Assembly (NCBI GenBank): GCA_030599405.1
Contig: JAUVOB010000124.1
Coordinates: forward strand, 1 to 5,636
Direction: 5' to 3'
Length of the DNA: 5,636 nt
Source of the DNA: Chloroflexota bacterium
GTDB lineage: Bacteria; Chloroflexota; Anaerolineae; Promineifilales; Promineifilaceae
Position 1 is the first letter of the stretch. Each line of letters opens with the position of its first letter. Shown in pieces: positions 5,481-5,636 of the stretch. The position numbers were made by a program, and so were the translations under genes. The notes below the pieces were generated by a model, which was not told where the DNA came from, did no database searches, and saw only the letters and a list, made by a program, of their open reading frames with translations.

Positions 5481-5636
5481 TTAACGGCCGTTCAGGTAAT
5501 TTTTGAGAACCTGGCCCGTGTATGAATGAGCCGTAGCGGCAACTTTCTCAGGAGTGCCCTGAGCGACAACCTCCCCACCCTGGTCTCCGCCCTCAGGACC
5601 TAGGTCGATGATGTGATCAGCTACTTTGATGATGCC
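5481..5636 (-). CDS. uvrA: UvrABC excinuclease subunit A, C-terminal 51 residues; gene enters from the right edge
   Basis: The visible end reads [20 protein letters not shown], then [13 protein letters not shown], and finishes [14 protein letters not shown] before TAA at 5481-5483. This is the conserved C-terminal segment of UvrA following the second ABC ATPase domain (compare the E. coli end ...ADWIVDLGPEGG...GTPETVA...). UvrA is the damage-sensing ATPase of nucleotide excision repair and loads UvrB onto DNA. The Walker, signature and zinc-finger motifs lie outside the window, so only the identity of the tail can be judged. It converges on dnaK with about 200 bases between the stops. Just past its stop the minus strand carries CCCCCCAAAAAA and no clear terminator of its own. 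Confidence 0.93.
   Translation of the reverse strand, partial: GIIKVADHIIDLGPEGGDQGGEVVAQGTPEKVAATAHSYTGQVLKNYLNGR

Overview
The window is a housekeeping stretch of a bacterial chromosome with mid-range GC. It holds six protein genes, two of them cut by the window edges, and shows no phage, transposon, CRISPR or RNA gene. The gene families are too widespread to name a host. The Mn-type superoxide dismutase, the non-thiol-linked ferredoxin with a long acidic tail, and the DnaK sequence style (HLGGDDWD, tail ending VVEGEF) would fit a Chloroflexota lineage such as Dehalococcoidia/SAR202, but that is an impression from memory and not a demonstrated placement.

Left part, minus strand (1-1674): an aspartase/fumarase-superfamily lyase whose signature residues favour aspartase. 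Its 3' end overlaps by 14 bases the start of an M67-type JAMM (MPN+) metallopeptidase that runs off the left edge. The two are almost certainly co-transcribed, and the second is likely translated by coupling.

Middle part, minus strand (1887-3123): a two-gene sodA-ferredoxin unit. It has a strong sigma70-type promoter at 3095-3123 (TTGACA, 17-base spacer, TAGAAT), good Shine-Dalgarno sequences on both genes, a 61-base gap between them, and a 17-bp near-perfect hairpin at 1787-1825 beyond the ferredoxin stop. This pairs superoxide detoxification with a low-potential electron carrier.

Right part: dnaK (3373-5277, plus strand) is read divergently from sodA across a 402-base intergenic region. 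That region also holds a 16-bp perfect palindrome (3197-3212) and a terminator-like hairpin in the dnaK leader (3314-3340). No CIRCE or HAIR heat-shock operator is visible. dnaK appears to stand alone: grpE and dnaJ do not follow it. Beyond it lie a two-tier hairpin, a cluster of degenerate GATGTTCGG-type repeats, and the C-terminal end of uvrA arriving on the opposite strand.

I see no convincing undescribed multi-gene system. The points worth a second look are the regulatory structures around dnaK, the dispersed-repeat cluster, and the aspartase-JAMM overlap.
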